Origin: Leeuwenhoekiella sp.
Lineage (GTDB): Bacteria; Bacteroidota; Bacteroidia; Flavobacteriales; Flavobacteriaceae
DNA: 64,000 nucleotides
Reading direction: 5' to 3'
NCBI GenBank assembly: GCA_002708845.1
Contig: PAPI01000022.1
Location: 248,001-312,000, forward strand
Positions 10,274-19,953 of this stretch are shown here, piece after piece. Position numbers and translations under genes: made by a program. How positions within the stretch are numbered: the stretch's first letter is position 1; each line of letters begins with the position of its first letter. The notes beneath the pieces were generated by a model, which was given only the letters and a program-made list of their open reading frames with translations, ran no database searches and was not told the DNA's origin.

Positions 10274-11203
10274 TTATCTAAAAGTCCAAGCAACAATACG
10301 ACTCGTTTTATTTCCGGTTCCCATCGGGATGGTTTTTACCGTTTTAGCGCCAGCTTTTTTGAGGTGTTTGTAAATGTCTTTTAAATAGTCTTTTTTAGAA
10401 ATCAGGGTAGTAAACCAAATACAATTACTAGCAAAATCCTTACTCTCTCGAATCATCGTTTTGATAAATTTAGGTTCCCCGCCGGCAGTGATGAGTTCGT
10501 TCTGAACTCCTGCAAAATTCAGATCAGGTTTCCCTGAGTTACTTCCCGAAAGATTTTTGACTTTTCTGCGGGTGCCTTGATTGGCAATATCCCGTGAGGC
10601 ATGAAATGGCGGGTTACACATCGTAAAACTGTATTGTTCTTCAGGATTGATTACGCCTTTAAAAATACTGCCGGAATCGCTTTGAAGTCGTAAATCTATT
10701 TTCTGCTGAAGGATTTCATTTGCGTTAATTATTTTTTCTGCGGATTCTAAAGATGTTGCATCAATATCGGAGGCTGTGAATGCCCAACCGTATTCTACTA
10801 CACCCAGAATGGGGTAAATCAAACTGGCTCCGGTGCCAATATCCAAACCTTTAATTTTGTCCCCTTTCAGAATTTTTCCGTTTGTGTTTGCAGCTAATAA
10901 ATCGGCTATATAATGCAGGTAGTCTGCTCTTCCTGGAATAGGCGGTACCAGATTGGCTTCCGGAAATTCCCAGTGTTCTATTCCGTAGTAAAAATTTAAA
11001 ATAGCTGTATTCAACAATTTAACCGACCGCGGATTCGCAAAATCAACCGATTGGTTTCCGTATTTATTGAGTTTTATATGGTTTTTGAGTTCGGGGTTGA
11101 CATCAATCAGTGCGTTTAAATCATAGGGCTCCCGATTGCGGTTGCGCGGGTGTAGTTTTGATTTGATCTGCTCTCTGGAATTTGTCTTTTTAGAAGAAGC
11201 CAT
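10274..11203 (-). CDS. rlmF: 23S rRNA (adenine-1618-N6)-methyltransferase RlmF
   Basis: The 309-residue enzyme carries the S-adenosylmethionine loop GLDIGTGASLIYPILG near residue 115 and the N6-adenine methyltransferase motif MCNPPFHAS near residue 195, which are diagnostic of RlmF. It methylates A1618 of 23S rRNA in the cytoplasm during ribosome assembly. A basic N-terminal tail (KKTNSREQIKSKLHPRN) fits RNA binding. It appears to be a single gene, 47 bp downstream of a same-strand dehydrogenase gene, with which it may share a transcript. Confidence 0.93.
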   Translation of the reverse strand: MASSKKTNSREQIKSKLHPRNRNREPYDLNALIDVNPELKNHIKLNKYGNQSVDFANPRSVKLLNTAILNFYYGIEHWEFPEANLVPPIPGRADYLHYIADLLAANTNGKILKGDKIKGLDIGTGASLIYPILGVVEYGWAFTASDIDATSLESAEKIINANEILQQKIDLRLQSDSGSIFKGVINPEEQYSFTMCNPPFHASRDIANQGTRRKVKNLSGSNSGKPDLNFAGVQNELITAGGEPKFIKTMIRESKDFASNCIWFTTLISKKDYLKDIYKHLKKAGAKTVKTIPMGTGNKTSRIVAWTFR

Positions 11204-11250
11204 TAACTGTTTCTCGTTTGATTTTTAGGCATCCTGGTAGTATACTGATA

Positions 11251-12243
11251 TTAAACCTCAACTTCATTCTCCAAAGCATTTCCTTCTTCAAAATCAGTGA
11301 GGTTTTTCAAGGTCACGTTAGCAATTTGCTCTAGAGCTTCTTTGGTGAAAAAGCCCTGGTGTCCGGTAATCAAAACATTGGGAAACGAGAGCAGGCGTAA
11401 AAAATCGTCATCCTGATTGACTGTTTCCGAATGGTCTTTAAAAAATAAGCCCGATTCCTGTTCATAGACATCAATTCCCAAATAACCCAGTTTTTCATTC
11501 TTTAATGCCGTAACCACTGCAGTAGTGTCGATCAAAGCGCCACGCCCGGTATTGATGAGCATTGCACCGGTTTTCATCTTTTCAAAAGCTTTGGTATCCA
11601 GAAGATGATGCGTTTGTTCATTTAGGGGACAATGCAAGGAGATGATATCTGCTTCAGAAAGCAATGCATCAAGCGCTTTATATTCAACCCCACGTTCTTT
11701 TAATTGGTCTGAAGGTTTAATGTCGTAAGCGATGACTTTACAGCCAAAACCCAGCATGATTTTAGCAAAGGCAATCCCGATAATTCCGGTACCGATTACG
11801 CCAACCGTTTTACCGGAAAGGTTGAAACCCGTAAGTCGCTCTAAAGAAAAATTATTTTCTCGAACCCGATTATAAGCCTTATGGGTTTTTCGGTTTAAGG
11901 TAAGAATCAATGCAACAGCGTGCTCTGCAACCGCTTCCGGGGAGTAGGCGGGCACTCGTACAATTTTGATGTTTTTTGATTCCGCAGCTTCGAGGTCAAC
12001 ATTATTAAAACCTGCGCAGCGCAAAGCGATTAATTTCACCTCATTTTCAGACAGTATCTGTATTGTTTCCTGATCAAGCTCATCATTGACAAAAACACAT
12101 ACCGCATCAAAACCCTGAGCCAATGATGCTGTATGCTTGTTCAAAGCGGTTTCAAAAAAATTGAGCTCGTGCGTGTTATTCGTATTGCACTGCTCAAAAA
12201 AATCCTGATCGTATTTTTTGGTACTGAAGAAGGCTACGCGCAT
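11251..12243 (-). CDS. D-2-hydroxyacid dehydrogenase (D-lactate dehydrogenase-like)
   Basis: This 330-residue NAD-dependent enzyme has the Rossmann motif GTGIIG at 151-156. Catalytic Arg234 lies in NTGRGALID, a Glu at ~263 in DVYEQE, and His295 in GHQGFF. These are the catalytic set of fermentative D-lactate dehydrogenases (LdhA type), and LRCAGFNNVDL near residue 75 also fits that branch. The expected reaction is reduction of pyruvate or a related 2-oxoacid in the cytoplasm. Because the family is broad, D-lactate specificity is likely but not proven. Confidence 0.88.
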   Translation of the reverse strand: MRVAFFSTKKYDQDFFEQCNTNNTHELNFFETALNKHTASLAQGFDAVCVFVNDELDQETIQILSENEVKLIALRCAGFNNVDLEAAESKNIKIVRVPAYSPEAVAEHAVALILTLNRKTHKAYNRVRENNFSLERLTGFNLSGKTVGVIGTGIIGIAFAKIMLGFGCKVIAYDIKPSDQLKERGVEYKALDALLSEADIISLHCPLNEQTHHLLDTKAFEKMKTGAMLINTGRGALIDTTAVVTALKNEKLGYLGIDVYEQESGLFFKDHSETVNQDDDFLRLLSFPNVLITGHQGFFTKEALEQIANVTLKNLTDFEEGNALENEVEV

Positions 12244-12350
12244 AGTGATTTGGCTTTAAGCTTAAAATTATTTCATTTTAACTTAACCAAGAGATTAATG
12301 AGGTCTAAATGTTGAAACGGCTTTTTAGTTTGAATAACATTAAGCTTTAA

Positions 12351-14891
12351 TTAATATCCTGCCAGGCTTCGCTTTAAATAGGGAGCTGTTTTACTTTTAG
12401 TATTTGCAGCTACAGTTTCCGGGGTTCCTGCACTTACGATTTGCCCACCTTCATTTCCTGCGTCGGGACCTATATCAATTACCCAGTCGCTTGCAGCGAT
12501 TACCTGCATATCGTGTTCTACCACAATCACAGTATTGCCCGCTTCCACAAGATTAGCCAGTTGTAATTGCAGCTTTTCAACATCAGAAGGATGCAGGCCG
12601 GTTGTGGGTTCGTCCAGAATATACAGCGTTTTACCCCTATTACCGCGTTGCAATTCTTTGGCGAGTTTAATACGCTGTGCTTCTCCTCCCGAAAGTTCGG
12701 TGGCGGGTTGCCCCAAACGTAAATAGCCCAGTCCTACTTCTTTAAGTAATTTGAGGGGTTTGCTTACACGAGAATCTGTTTCAAAAAACTTGACTGCCTG
12801 AGCTACTGTCATCTCAAGAACCTGAGCTATATTTTTAGAATTGTAGGTGACTTCTAAGGTTTCCTCATTATAGCGCATTCCATTACAAACGGGACACGGC
12901 GCATAAACGCTGGGCAGAAACAACAACTCGACCATCACCGCACCTTCACCTTCACAATTGGGACAACGGCCTTTTCCCACGTTAAATGAAAATCTTCCGG
13001 CCTTATACTTACGGGATTTTGCCAGTTCTGTTGCTGCAAATAATTTTCGCACCGTATCAAACAAGCCGGTATATGTGGCTAAATTAGATCGGGGCGTTCT
13101 ACCAATGGGTTTTTGATTGACCACCACCATACGCTTGAGGTCTTGGGCACCTTTTAAAATAGTTCCCGTAGTAGCTTCCGTGTTTTCTGACTGAAGTAAA
13201 TCTTCGGTTTCTTCCGCTTCTTCTTCAAGCGGGTTGCTTTTTAAATGAGCTTTCATGAGATCCACCAGCGCCTGACTCACCAAACTGCTTTTTCCGGATC
13301 CTGAAATGCCCGTTACACTAGTTAAAACTCCGAGAGGAAAACTAACATTAAGATCGTTCAGGTTGTTTCGGGTAATCCCGGAAAGCTCCAGCCAGGCTTT
13401 CGCCTCCCGGCGTACGGGTTTTTTAAGGCTGCGATCCTGAAACAAATGATCTTTGGTTTTTGAAGCGGTGCAGTCTTTTAAACCTTCCGGTGGACCGCTG
13501 TATAAGATTTGGCCACCACCTTCCCCAGCATCCGGACCCACATCGACCAGCCAGTCGGCCTGGCGTATTACTTCGAGTTCGTGTTCTACAATAAAGAGGG
13601 AATTTCCACCTTTCTTAAGCAAAGCCAAAGTACGCAGCAAAGCCTCGGTATCTGCCGGATGCAAACCTGCCGAGGGTTCGTCTAAAACATAAACCACCCC
13701 AAACAGGTTGCTGCGTACCTGAGTTGCGAGGCGTAAACGCTGATGTTCACCCGGCGAAAGACTCGGGGTATTACGCTCCAACGAAAGATAGCCCAATCCT
13801 AAATCAAGCAATACTTCGAGACGTCCCACAAAATCTTCGGCGATGCGCTGGGTGACCATTCTTTTTTCCTGCGAGACCGAATTTTTCTCAAATGCCGATG
13901 CAGTACCCGTGCTGTAAGGCACAAAAACTTCATACAATTTTTTTAGTGGAAGCTTTGAAATATCGGCGATGTCATAACCGGCAAAGGTGACCGAAAGGGA
14001 TTCCGGTTTTAAGCGTTTACCCTTACACGTGGGACAAGTACTGCCAGTCATATACTGCGCCACCCGTTTTTTCATGGCCGCACTGGGCGAATTGGCGTAG
14101 GTATGCAAAACATAACTTTTAGCGCTGGTATAGGTGCCTTTGTAGCTGGGTTGTTCGTTGCGTTTGACCGCTTCCTGAACCTCTTGCGGACTTCGGTCCC
14201 GATAAACCGGTACGGTTGGAGTTTCCTCAGTAAAAAGGATCCAGTTGCGCTGGCTTTGAGGCAGTTCACTCCATGGGATGTCTACATCGTAGCCTAAAGT
14301 CACCAGAATATCCCTAAGATTTTTTCCCTGCCAGGCTCTGGGCCAGGCGGCAATTGTCCGTTCGCGTATGCTTAAAGAAGGGTCGGGCACCAGGCTTTCT
14401 TCGGTTACGCTGTAGGTTTTGCCGAGTCCGTGACATTCGGGGCAGGCGCCTTCAGGGGTATTGGCTGAAAAAGAATCGGCATAGAGCAGGGGTTGACTGG
14501 CAGGATAATTTCCGGCTCTGGAGTAGAGCATGCGCATCAGGTTTGACAAGGTGGTTACCGAGCCTACTGTAGAACGCGCAGAACCTGAGCTTCGTTGTTG
14601 TTGTAAAGCCACGGCCGGTGGGAGCCCTGATATTTCATCAACTTCCGGAATAGGCATTTGGTTAAAAAGCCTACGGGCGTATGGCGATACCGATTCCAGA
14701 TAGCGGCGTTGGGCTTCGGCATATAAGGTGCCAAAAGCTAATGAGGATTTTCCAGAGCCGGATATCCCAGTAAAAACCACTAAAGCATCTCGCGGAATTT
14801 CAACAGACACATTTTTTAGATTATTCTGGCGTGCACCTTTTACCGACACAAAGCCGTTAAATTCCATTTCTTTTTCGTTCCTGTTTTGCAT
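12351..14891 (-). CDS. UvrA2-type excinuclease-like ABC ATPase
   Basis: Starting at ATG 14891 this is an 846-residue UvrA-family protein with two ABC ATPase halves. Walker [10 protein letters not shown] occurs near the N terminus and again near residue 535; signatures LSPGEHQRL and LSGGEAQRI and Walker B motifs are present. Zn-binding CxxC pairs are CPECHG, CPTCKG and CPNCEG...CPVCNG. The length is ~100 residues under canonical UvrA (~940), because the UvrB-binding insertion is reduced, as in UvrA2/DrrC proteins linked to resistance to DNA-binding drugs. A TTG at 14915 is an in-frame alternative start. It is not adjacent to other uvr genes. Confidence 0.88.
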   Translation of the reverse strand: MQNRNEKEMEFNGFVSVKGARQNNLKNVSVEIPRDALVVFTGISGSGKSSLAFGTLYAEAQRRYLESVSPYARRLFNQMPIPEVDEISGLPPAVALQQQRSSGSARSTVGSVTTLSNLMRMLYSRAGNYPASQPLLYADSFSANTPEGACPECHGLGKTYSVTEESLVPDPSLSIRERTIAAWPRAWQGKNLRDILVTLGYDVDIPWSELPQSQRNWILFTEETPTVPVYRDRSPQEVQEAVKRNEQPSYKGTYTSAKSYVLHTYANSPSAAMKKRVAQYMTGSTCPTCKGKRLKPESLSVTFAGYDIADISKLPLKKLYEVFVPYSTGTASAFEKNSVSQEKRMVTQRIAEDFVGRLEVLLDLGLGYLSLERNTPSLSPGEHQRLRLATQVRSNLFGVVYVLDEPSAGLHPADTEALLRTLALLKKGGNSLFIVEHELEVIRQADWLVDVGPDAGEGGGQILYSGPPEGLKDCTASKTKDHLFQDRSLKKPVRREAKAWLELSGITRNNLNDLNVSFPLGVLTSVTGISGSGKSSLVSQALVDLMKAHLKSNPLEEEAEETEDLLQSENTEATTGTILKGAQDLKRMVVVNQKPIGRTPRSNLATYTGLFDTVRKLFAATELAKSRKYKAGRFSFNVGKGRCPNCEGEGAVMVELLFLPSVYAPCPVCNGMRYNEETLEVTYNSKNIAQVLEMTVAQAVKFFETDSRVSKPLKLLKEVGLGYLRLGQPATELSGGEAQRIKLAKELQRGNRGKTLYILDEPTTGLHPSDVEKLQLQLANLVEAGNTVIVVEHDMQVIAASDWVIDIGPDAGNEGGQIVSAGTPETVAANTKSKTAPYLKRSLAGY

Positions 14892-15067
14892 AGGGCCGAA
14901 TATAATAAGAACCAAACAGGCAGCCTGCGTGATTTAAAAGTTTGTGAGGAGCTTGTGCAGGCTTTAGGGTTTTTGTTAAAAAGCTGTTAGTATATCAAAT
15001 GTCTTTTGAACAGCTATATGAGTATTTGTAAATACGTATGTCATTAATTAATTTCAAATATGGAGTT

Positions 15068-15260
15068 TGATTATTCTTCTTTAGCCATCTTTTTCTTCAG
15101 CATAACAAGAAGTCCCGGTTAAAAATTTTCGAAGCCTTGAAGAAAATTTAGGGGGCTGCTTGTGGTTTTGCCTGAAAAGGCAAAAATGCCTAAGAAAAAG
15201 TGTCCTTTCTTTTGGTTCGTTTTCTTTGGACAAGCAAAGAAAATGAACAGAACATGATAT
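15068..15260 (-). repeat. Dispersed repeat A, copy 1 (inverted relative to copy 2)
   Basis: Read on the minus strand it contains CTTGTCCAAAGAAAACGAAC, a CCAAAAGAAAGGAC stretch, CTTAGGCATTTTTGCC with a pairing TTTTCAGGCAAAA, and CTTCAAGGCTTCGAAAATTT. It is a reverse-complement match to the copy at 17607-17797. The remaining sequence from 14892 to 15067 holds no gene that I can support. No coding frame or flanking target duplication is evident. Confidence 0.8.
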
Positions 15261-15356
15261 AAAAGTCTGTAATGATTTTCTTTTGTTTTGAAAGTCAGAA
15301 TACTATCTTCTTATTCTTCGAAAAATTTCGATCTTAGAGGTATCAAAATCCCGACT

Positions 15357-16097
15357 ATGCCTGCAACTACTATTAACGAGGTTATCAAAGAACTGGATGC
15401 CATTATTCTGCACGAAAAGCAGCAGGGAAGCTGTAGGGCTTTCTTTCCCATTTTATACAACAAAGTGACTAAACGCATTAAAGCTGGTATAGAAACTCAG
15501 GAGTTTGATGACAATGCCCGAATGGAAAAGCTTGACGTGCTGTTTGCAAACCGGTATATCAAGGCTTATAATCAGTTTAAAGACGGGCAGCAGCCTACTG
15601 CGAGTTGGGCAAACGCATTTAAAATTGATGAGGCCATGGTTATGCAGCATCTGTTGTTGGGCATCAACGCGCATATCAATCTTGATTTGGGTATAGCCGC
15701 AGCCTTAACCACTGGCGATGATCATTTGGCCGATTTGGAGGCTGACTTCAATAAAATTAATGAAGTTCTGGCCAGTATGGTAGCTGATGTAAAAGATCGC
15801 ATTGGTAAGGTGTCGCCCTTGTTTAAATTACTCGAACTGGTAGGCAAGGGAAAAGAAGATAAACTGGTTTCTTTCAGTATAAACGTAGCCCGCGACGGCG
15901 CATGGCTTTTTGCCAATGAGTATGCAGCTGCCGTAAAAAAGCAGGAAGCCATTGCCAACAGGGATGTGATAATCGCAGCACTGGCTGATAAAATTGTAAA
16001 TCCAAAAAGCAAACTCCTTCAGGTTGTGGCCAAAGTAGTGCGCTTTTTTGAAGTTAAGGATGTGCGGAAGGTAGCTGCGGTATTGGAAGCTTCTTAA
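15357..16097 (+). CDS. DUF5995 family protein
   Basis: From the ATG at 15357 (MPATTINEV) the product is 246 residues. A start at 15288 would add 23 residues that look like intergenic sequence, so I prefer 15357. The DUF5995 signature AMVMQHLLLGINAHINLDLG is present near residue 98, with conserved acidic and aromatic residues around it (GDDHLADLEADF, RDGAWLFANEYA). It is all-helical without a signal peptide. The family has no known function. The gene stands alone on its strand, and its stop overlaps the convergent SRPBCC gene by 4 bp. Confidence 0.82.
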   Translation: MPATTINEVIKELDAIILHEKQQGSCRAFFPILYNKVTKRIKAGIETQEFDDNARMEKLDVLFANRYIKAYNQFKDGQQPTASWANAFKIDEAMVMQHLLLGINAHINLDLGIAAALTTGDDHLADLEADFNKINEVLASMVADVKDRIGKVSPLFKLLELVGKGKEDKLVSFSINVARDGAWLFANEYAAAVKKQEAIANRDVIIAALADKIVNPKSKLLQVVAKVVRFFEVKDVRKVAAVLEAS

Positions 16098-16507
16098 TTG
16101 CTTTCGGTATACTGCTTGAAATTATTGAGAATCGCCTGCCAGCCTTGTTGCTGCAGGTCTATGGGGTTTTGATCTTCAGGTTCAAAGGTGACTGTGATTT
16201 GAGTCAAATCATCGCTTTCCTGTAATACCACTGCGCATTCGCGACCGCCAAATTCATAAGTAAAACCGGTTCCCATATTAATTTTTGTGTATTCGGCTTC
16301 AAAGTCAAAGCCAAAACTGCCGTCTCTCGCTTCCATTCGCGCGAAATAGGTGCCGCCTACCTTGAGGTCGTTTTTAGCCTCAGGGCAATGCCAGCTCGGG
16401 TCAGCAAAATTCCAGTTTTTAATGTGTTTTGGGCTTGTATAGTAGTCCCAAACTTTTGATTTGTCAGCGGCGATTTGCGCACTTACTGTAATTGCGTTAG
16501 CGTTCAT
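16094..16507 (-). CDS. SRPBCC (AHSA1/START-like) protein
   Basis: The 137 residues match the helix-grip fold of the AHSA1 family: a first strand VSAQIAADKSKVWDYYTSP, then WHCPEAKNDLKVGGTYFARMEARDG, and the terminal helix WQAILNNFKQYTES. Such proteins bind small hydrophobic ligands, and only the eukaryotic member Aha1 has a chaperone role, so no ligand can be assigned. The start overlaps the end of the DUF1801 gene by 11 bp, so the two form one transcription unit, a pairing often seen in Bacteroidota. Confidence 0.85.
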   Translation of the reverse strand: MNANAITVSAQIAADKSKVWDYYTSPKHIKNWNFADPSWHCPEAKNDLKVGGTYFARMEARDGSFGFDFEAEYTKINMGTGFTYEFGGRECAVVLQESDDLTQITVTFEPEDQNPIDLQQQGWQAILNNFKQYTESN

Positions 16508-16868
16508 AGTACAGTTTAGTGATTTGTTCTTTTTTAAAACGAACCATTTTATGGATTAGTTTTTCAGGTAGGGGTTTACTATGTGGAAACTGAACCGAGC
16601 CCTTACCCTTTTTGTAAGAAGCCAATTCTTCTTCGAATTTTTCATGAGTTACAGGCTGCGCGTAAAAACCAATGTGATTGGCAAATCCGCCAAAATAGAC
16701 CAGTGGTTTTTTATTGAGTTTATAAGCCGGCATATGGTACGAAATGCTTTCTGTTGCCTCAGGTGCGCACTCCAGTATAATTTTGCGTAAAACGCGCATT
16801 TTTTCCTGAACGCTTTCGGGGAATTCGGCGATGTAATCGTCTACGTTTGTTGCTTCAGTTTTGTTCAT
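16497..16868 (-). CDS. DUF1801 (YdhG-like) protein
   Basis: This 123-residue protein has the DUF1801 core: VDDYIAEFPESVQEKMRVLR, then ECAPEATESISYHMPAY, GGFANHIGFYAQP, and a basic C terminus. The fold is related to the Bacillus frataxin-like protein YdhG (Fra), an iron-delivery factor, but most DUF1801 proteins are untested and that role should not be assumed. It is first in a two-gene overlapping unit with the SRPBCC gene. A Lys/Gly-rich loop (ASYKKGKGSVQFPHSKPLP) is typical of the family. Confidence 0.83.
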   Translation of the reverse strand: MNKTEATNVDDYIAEFPESVQEKMRVLRKIILECAPEATESISYHMPAYKLNKKPLVYFGGFANHIGFYAQPVTHEKFEEELASYKKGKGSVQFPHSKPLPEKLIHKMVRFKKEQITKLYYER

Positions 16869-16904
16869 AACATGCGGGTTATAAGTACCTAAAGCTACTA
16901 AAAA

Positions 16905-17540
16905 TTAAAGCTTAAATTCCAGGTCATCCTGGCCAGTATCAAAAATATGTGGGTAATGCTCTTTTATATTTTTGATCATAAAGGCCACCGGTACGTCTTC
17001 AAAATACCCGTAATCCTCCAGATATTCCATAAAACGGGAACCTTCAGCATTATATGCCTGAAGGTACGAATCTGTTTTACCGTCAAATTCGAGAGGGGCT
17101 ACATTTAGTTTTTCGCAAAGCGAAGCATTAAAAGCCGGAGACATCTTGAGCCACTTCCCATCTAAATAGGCTTCGACCGACCCGTGTGGCGTGAGTTCGT
17201 TTGAACCAAATTTCTCCACCAGCCGCTCTACTGCGATATGGTTAACCACTTTGCCCAGTCGTAGTCTGGCAGGAATTCCCAGTGCCCGAAGGCCCGCGAT
17301 CAGGATGATGGATTTTTCCACGCAGTTGCCGGTGGGTTTTTCAGCTAGCGCACTGGCGCGGTAATTTTCAGGATTAAGGCTGATGTGATATGGGTTGTAT
17401 AAATACGCATCACGTACTTTGGTATACAGACCGACGGTTTTATCAGTTTCGCTCAAAGCATCGTTTTGAAATTCATCAATGAGCTGTTGCATGTTTTCGG
17501 ATGTATAATCGAAGTAGAAAGTAGGGTGCAGGTAATCCAT
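16905..17540 (-). CDS. Transglutaminase-like domain protein
   Basis: The 211-residue protein contains a transglutaminase/protease-like core. The presumed nucleophile Cys lies in PTGNCVEKSIILIAGLRALG near residue 93, with RLGKVVNHIAVE following and a His in TPHGSVEAYLDGKWLKMSP. Those Cys and His positions fit the catalytic dyad, while the third residue, usually Asp, seems replaced in SPAFN. No signal peptide is seen, so it is probably cytoplasmic. Bacterial members act as cysteine proteases or amidases, and the substrate is unknown. It closes the four-gene block bracketed by inverted repeat copies. Confidence 0.78.
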   Translation of the reverse strand: MDYLHPTFYFDYTSENMQQLIDEFQNDALSETDKTVGLYTKVRDAYLYNPYHISLNPENYRASALAEKPTGNCVEKSIILIAGLRALGIPARLRLGKVVNHIAVERLVEKFGSNELTPHGSVEAYLDGKWLKMSPAFNASLCEKLNVAPLEFDGKTDSYLQAYNAEGSRFMEYLEDYGYFEDVPVAFMIKNIKEHYPHIFDTGQDDLEFKL

Positions 17541-17606
17541 TATAATTCAATTTTATATTCAGAATTAATGAAATTAATTCTTTTAAGAATGGGAGTTAGA
17601 TTTCTT

Positions 17607-17797
17607 ATGAGGCTATTCTTTACTTTTCTTTGCCTGTCCAAAGAAAAGTAACAAAAGAAAGGACACTTTTTCTTAGGTATTTTTGCCTTTTCAGGCAAAA
17701 CCGCAACAAGTCTCCTAAATTTTCTCCAAGGCTTCGAAAATTTTTAACGGGAACTTGTTGCTATACTGAAGAAAAAGAGAACTAAAGAATAGTATTT
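17607..17797 (+). repeat. Dispersed repeat A, copy 2
   Basis: This copy is in the plus orientation with CCTGTCCAAAGAAAAG, GGACACTTTTTCTTAGG, GCCTTTTCAGGC and CTCCAAGGCTTCGAAAATTT. It forms an inverted pair with copy 1 and occupies most of the 306-bp gap before the esterase gene. No gene is seen in that gap. Confidence 0.8.
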
Positions 17798-17846
17798 CCA
17801 GTTCATTAGATTATTAGGTTGAAGTGAGAAGAGCAGGGGATGAGAA

Positions 17847-18761
17847 CTACTTATTTAACCCATACACCGCATCAGCAAACTGTTTTCCAAAATCAATATA
17901 ACCGGCGCTGTCGTAATGCCAGGGATCTGAATACTTGTAATAGCGGGTGCTGCGTATGATGACAGCATTGCTGTCTTCGCGGGCAAACTTTTCTTGGGCA
18001 TATTGCACGAGTTCGCCATAATCCCACACCTTCCCGTCGGGGGCATTCCACGAGTCGGAAATCTTACCCACTACCACCGGCAGATCATCGGTCCGTAGGC
18101 TGGCGCGGATGAGGTTCATCAATTGTGACAGGTTATGATAGTATTCCTCTGCAATGGCTTCGGTCTTGTCGCCATCGCTTTCGCCCTGCATCCATAAAAT
18201 ACCCATTGGGACAAGGTAGTCTTCACGGCCGTCACCATCCAGGTCTTTGGTGTTGAGCGCGTTGTTAAGCGTTGCCAAAAAGTGATCGTACTGGTTGATG
18301 CCGGTCTTGCCGTTGTAATGTGGGTCCCAGGCGCCAAATTGTGCTGCGGCCAGACTGTCTATAGAAGAGCCACCTTTAGCATATTTGATCAGGGCAATCT
18401 TCTGACCGGGATAGTATTCCTGCAGTTTTTTGGCAAACGAAAGTTCAATACCGAAGCGGTTAGAATGGGTGTTGGTTTTTCCGTCTGACTTAAAACCGGT
18501 ACCGTGCCCGGGTTGTAGCGGTTCCCAAACGCCCTGACCGCCTACAGGCTGCTCATCATCAGTAGGATTGCCCTCAAAAATAAATACATTTTCAAAAGTC
18601 GTGTCGAGCGAATCGGGGAGGTCTTTGGTGTAGCCATAGCCTTCCATATTAGATTGCCCACCCAGAAAATAGAGGTGGATGGTGTCTTTTGCGGTTTGCT
18701 GAGCCTGACCTGCATAAGGCGTGGCAGCCAGTATCAGAATTCCCAAAAATCTTGAAATCAT
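17847..18761 (-). CDS. Secreted carbohydrate esterase (SASA/CE6-like)
   Basis: This is a 304-residue SGNH-type esterase with a signal peptide (FLGILILAATPYAGQAQQ). Block I is GGQSNMEGYG with the nucleophile Ser, the middle motif is GILWMQGESDGD, and the catalytic His is in DPWHYDSAGY near the C terminus. That set marks the sialate O-acetylesterase/acetylxylan esterase (DUF303, CE6-like) group, which removes acetyl groups from glycans outside the cytoplasm. A calcium-type DLDGDGRED loop is present. It has its own promoter and no polysaccharide-utilisation genes beside it, so the glycan target is unknown. Confidence 0.88.
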   Translation of the reverse strand: MISRFLGILILAATPYAGQAQQTAKDTIHLYFLGGQSNMEGYGYTKDLPDSLDTTFENVFIFEGNPTDDEQPVGGQGVWEPLQPGHGTGFKSDGKTNTHSNRFGIELSFAKKLQEYYPGQKIALIKYAKGGSSIDSLAAAQFGAWDPHYNGKTGINQYDHFLATLNNALNTKDLDGDGREDYLVPMGILWMQGESDGDKTEAIAEEYYHNLSQLMNLIRASLRTDDLPVVVGKISDSWNAPDGKVWDYGELVQYAQEKFAREDSNAVIIRSTRYYKYSDPWHYDSAGYIDFGKQFADAVYGLNK

Positions 18762-18801
18762 TACTTTGCGTTTATGCGATTACGTGAAATGGTTTTAACG
18801 T

Positions 18802-18833
18802 GAAAGTTACGGATAATAGGTTTAGTTAAGCAA
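18802..18833 (-). promoter_or_regulatory. Promoter of the esterase gene
   Basis: On the minus strand TTG (18831-18833), a 21-nt spacer and TAACTTTC (18802-18809) match the Bacteroidota TTG/TAnnTTTG pattern apart from the last base. The expected transcription start is about 34 nt before the ATG. Confidence 0.4.
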
Positions 18834-18846
18834 TTGCAGCTGGTTT

Positions 18847-18910
18847 TTAGAACTCGTGAATCTCCTATCGTCGATTTGCTTCTCCAAAGAAAACGAACCA
18901 AGAGAAAAGA
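18847..18910 (+). repeat. Dispersed repeat A, partial copy 3
   Basis: Only the left part of the repeat is present: AACTCGTGAATCTCCTATCG, TCGATTTGCTTC and TCCAAAGAAAACGAACCA. The remainder up to 19055 holds no recognisable gene. Confidence 0.7.
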
Positions 18911-19055
18911 TTGTGGGTAACAGTGTTTCTAGATCATTTGATGAGAATTTATCACGCTACTCAAAAAAGTAAATGAGGACGGCAGTAGCGGGCTCCAAGT
19001 ATTTATCGTGAAATTTAAATGAGAGAGGGCAGAAAGTTATTAGACTGTTTAATCT

Positions 19056-19844
19056 TCACGTATCTGACTTTTTAAACAACTTTGTAAAACCTTTAGGGAG
19101 TTCGTCCTGTATGGTCAATTCTGCTTCCGTAAACGGATGTTTAAAAGATAAAGAATAGGCGTGCAGGTACATTCCTTTTCCTTTAAGCAGCAATTCTGGC
19201 GGACAGTAATCCCTATCGCCCAAAATGGGATGCTTGATGCTGGCCAGGTGTTTTCGCAATTGATGTCTGCGCCCGGTTAGCGGTTTAAGCTCAAGGAGAT
19301 TGAGTTGGCCAAAACGTGCGGATGCTAACGTATCACAAACCCGATAGGTTGTGATTGCCGGTTTCTCGTCTACAGGAGTGTTGATTGTTCCGCTGGGAGA
19401 CATTTGGCCTATAGTTACTGCGTAATATATTTTGGTTACTTGTTTGGTTTCAAAAAGTTTGTTGAGCAAGCGAATGCTATTCCGGGTTTTTCCCACGAGT
19501 AGCGCACCGGTCGTTGCAAAATCTAAGCGGTGTACCGGTTGCGGGATGCACGCGTCTTCCAGGGGGCTGGGTTCTAAATTTTGCGGTAAGGCCTTAGCAA
19601 TGGTTTTAAAGCTGTTGCCGCTTACCAGAATTCCGGCGGGTTTATGAACTACCGCCAAATACGCATCTTCGTAAAGGGTTTTTAATGGAAAAACCAGCCT
19701 GGTGTTTTTTCTATTTTCCTTCGGAAGTCTGAGTTCTATACATTCGCCGCCCGATATCCATGTTGCTGTGGTCGCGGGAGTTTCATTAACCCTGATCTGT
19801 TTGTTTTTGAGTGCTTTTTTTAAAGCCGATTTGGTGGCTACCAC
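19056..19844 (-). CDS. RluA-family pseudouridine synthase with S4 domain
   Basis: The enzyme isomerises uridine to pseudouridine in rRNA or tRNA. It has the active-site motif HRLDFATTGALLVGKT with the catalytic Asp, plus KPAGILVSGN and LKPLTGRRHQLRKHL. The first usable ordinary start is GTG at 19844, giving 262 residues, but the frame stays open to about 19957, and the upstream codons read RIRLQEYGVGIFNVV, which is the beginning of an S4 RNA-binding domain continuing into KQIRVNE. So the real N terminus probably lies ~25-38 codons earlier and would need a rare start such as ATT or ATC. RNA target unknown. Confidence 0.85.
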   Translation of the reverse strand: MVATKSALKKALKNKQIRVNETPATTATWISGGECIELRLPKENRKNTRLVFPLKTLYEDAYLAVVHKPAGILVSGNSFKTIAKALPQNLEPSPLEDACIPQPVHRLDFATTGALLVGKTRNSIRLLNKLFETKQVTKIYYAVTIGQMSPSGTINTPVDEKPAITTYRVCDTLASARFGQLNLLELKPLTGRRHQLRKHLASIKHPILGDRDYCPPELLLKGKGMYLHAYSLSFKHPFTEAELTIQDELPKGFTKLFKKSDT

Positions 19845-19953
19845 ATTAAAAATACCTACCCCATATTCTTGGAGGCGTATTCGCTTTTCCTGAGGAGGTA
19901 CGATATGGGTTTCGGTATGAATACTCGTTTCGATTTTTGCTACTGATTTATTT

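Noticed and set aside
15068-17797. Composite transposon
   Set aside because: The inverted repeats have no transposase, no ordered terminal ends and no target-site duplication that I can see.
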